Source: Thermococcus sp. (GTDB lineage Archaea > Methanobacteriota_B > Thermococci > Thermococcales > Thermococcaceae). From it: a stretch of DNA of 5,466 nucleotides. This document shows, in pieces, positions 4,778-5,466 of the stretch. Position 1 is the stretch's first letter, and each line of letters opens with the position of its first letter. Location of the stretch: contig JAMONK010000238.1 of NCBI GenBank assembly GCA_027065835.1, positions 1 through 5,466 of the forward strand, written 5' to 3'. Position numbers and translations under genes: made by a program. Below the pieces are notes generated by a model, which had not been told where the DNA came from, made no database searches, and saw nothing but the letters and a program-made list of their open reading frames with translations.

Positions 4778-5023
4778 ATGAACATATTCATCCCCTTAAT
4801 GCTCGGCGTCTTAATTGGGTACATGCTCAGGACTAAGGGGAGAAAGGTCGAAGTCGGCGTCCCGATGAGCGCCGCGCTACTTCTCATGATATTTTTCATG
4901 GGAGTTAACGCCGGAGAAGTTAGTATAAACGCCGGCTGGCTCCTCGGCTCGTCCATCCTCTTCGCAGTCCTAACAATAATCGGGAGCCTCGGAATGGCGG
5001 TTCTGCTGGGGGGAAGGCGATGA
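4778..5023 (+). CDS. small membrane protein, N-terminal half of a split LysO/DUF340-type exporter
   Basis: This encodes 81 residues, nearly all hydrophobic. Three predicted membrane helices lie at about 2-17, 27-46 and 53-77, with a basic stretch RTKGRK (18-23) between the first two and a basic end GGRR. It matches the N-terminal part of the LysO (YbjE, DUF340) family, which exports lysine and analogues in Escherichia coli as a single protein of about 300 residues. Here the two halves are separate genes joined by an ATGA overlap, so the products are presumably translated together and assemble into one transporter in the cytoplasmic membrane. The ATG at 4778 has no ribosome binding site, consistent with a leaderless message. 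Assignment rests on the partner gene and the general helix pattern more than on unique motifs in this piece. The substrate may be lysine or another amino acid. Confidence 0.78.
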   Translation: MNIFIPLMLGVLIGYMLRTKGRKVEVGVPMSAALLLMIFFMGVNAGEVSINAGWLLGSSILFAVLTIIGSLGMAVLLGGRR

Positions 5024-5466
5024 GGTTCGTGGGTTACGTGCTCACATCCCTCCTTCTGGGAATAGCCATCGGACACTTCTACTCCCCGAACTTCGGGAAC
5101 CTCTACGAGATAATGCTATACGTCCTTATCCTCATCATCGGAATAGACCTCGGCCTCAATTTCAAGCCTCACGAGCTGAAAAGGCTCGGCAGGCGGGCCT
5201 TCCTCCTACCGGCAGAGACTATGGTTGGTTCTCTCCTTGGTGGACTTGCCGCGTCAACCCTCCTGGGGATAGGTGTGAAATGGGGACTTGCTGTCGCAGC
5301 CGGTTGCGGTTGGTATTCCCTTACTGGGCCGCTTATAGGCCAGTACTCCGCGATCTACGGTGCCTTGGGCTTTCTAGCAAACCTCACCAGGGAGGTAATG
5401 ACGGTGATCTTCTACCCTTTGGTATCACGCAGGATTCCCAAGGAGGCGGCCGTCACTATGGGAGGG
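5020..5466 (+). CDS. lysO: LysO/DUF340-type amino acid exporter, C-terminal half (runs off the window)
   Basis: The open frame of 149 codons continues past the window edge. It begins ATGAGG, its ATG overlapping the TGA of the preceding gene; GGGGGGAAGG just upstream may serve as a ribosome binding site. Hydrophobic segments appear near 3-19, 28-47, 60-83, 86-107 and 114-135. Family signatures are the early IIGIDLG (39-45), the strongly characteristic GCGWYSLTG (95-103; usually GxGWYSLSG) and FLANLTREVMTV (118-129). The frame is cut at AVTMGG, just where the family normally continues with a conserved threonine/aspartate-rich segment, so roughly 50 residues are missing. In E. coli the family exports L-lysine and toxic thialysine under ArgP control; no such regulator is seen here. 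Placement opposite an alanine aminotransferase fits general amino acid homeostasis but does not prove substrate. Confidence 0.88.
   Translation, partial: MRFVGYVLTSLLLGIAIGHFYSPNFGNLYEIMLYVLILIIGIDLGLNFKPHELKRLGRRAFLLPAETMVGSLLGGLAASTLLGIGVKWGLAVAAGCGWYSLTGPLIGQYSAIYGALGFLANLTREVMTVIFYPLVSRRIPKEAAVTMGG

Overview
The window looks like chromosomal DNA from a hyperthermophilic euryarchaeon of the order Thermococcales, most likely Thermococcus. The evidence is an alanine aminotransferase very like the Pyrococcus furiosus enzyme, an archaeal NreA repair protein, tRNA genes with encoded CCA ends, A/T-rich TATA elements about 25 bp ahead of expected start points, and Shine-Dalgarno sites of the GGAGGTGAT type. 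The genus is inferred from remembered protein similarity, not from a search.

Left part (1-2508, minus strand): nreA, encoding a zinc-finger DNA repair protein with a PCNA-binding-like tail, is followed 66 bp downstream by a cytosolic alkaline-phosphatase-superfamily phosphodiesterase. Across the end of nreA and the gap lies a well-formed candidate C/D box guide sRNA (1190-1248). It has exact C, C' and D boxes, a 12-nt guide, a terminal kink-turn stem, and a TATA box at the right distance inside the nreA coding sequence. The tandem TGA stop codons of nreA form most of its C box.

Middle part (2509-3381): a divergent promoter region separates nreA from a plus-strand tRNA-Ser(GCT)/tRNA-Cys(GCA) pair. 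About 290 bp follow without a convincing gene, but with two perfect hairpins. Next comes a 67-residue ubiquitin-fold MoaD/ThiS/SAMP-like protein ending in Gly-Gly, with its own promoter, GTG start and ribosome binding site. It converges on the aminotransferase gene across a short T-rich terminator region.

Right part (3382-5466): a minus-strand alanine aminotransferase (399 residues after correcting the start) diverges from a plus-strand pair encoding a split LysO/DUF340-type amino acid exporter. The two exporter genes overlap by ATGA, and the second runs off the window. The divergent 196-bp region contains a second, weaker C/D-like RNA candidate (4675-4739) with a TATA box at a fitting distance.

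Functional themes are genome maintenance (NreA), RNA modification (the sRNA), translation (the tRNAs), sulfur transfer or protein tagging (the MoaD-like protein) and amino acid metabolism and export (the aminotransferase and the LysO-like pair). No mobile element or CRISPR array is visible.
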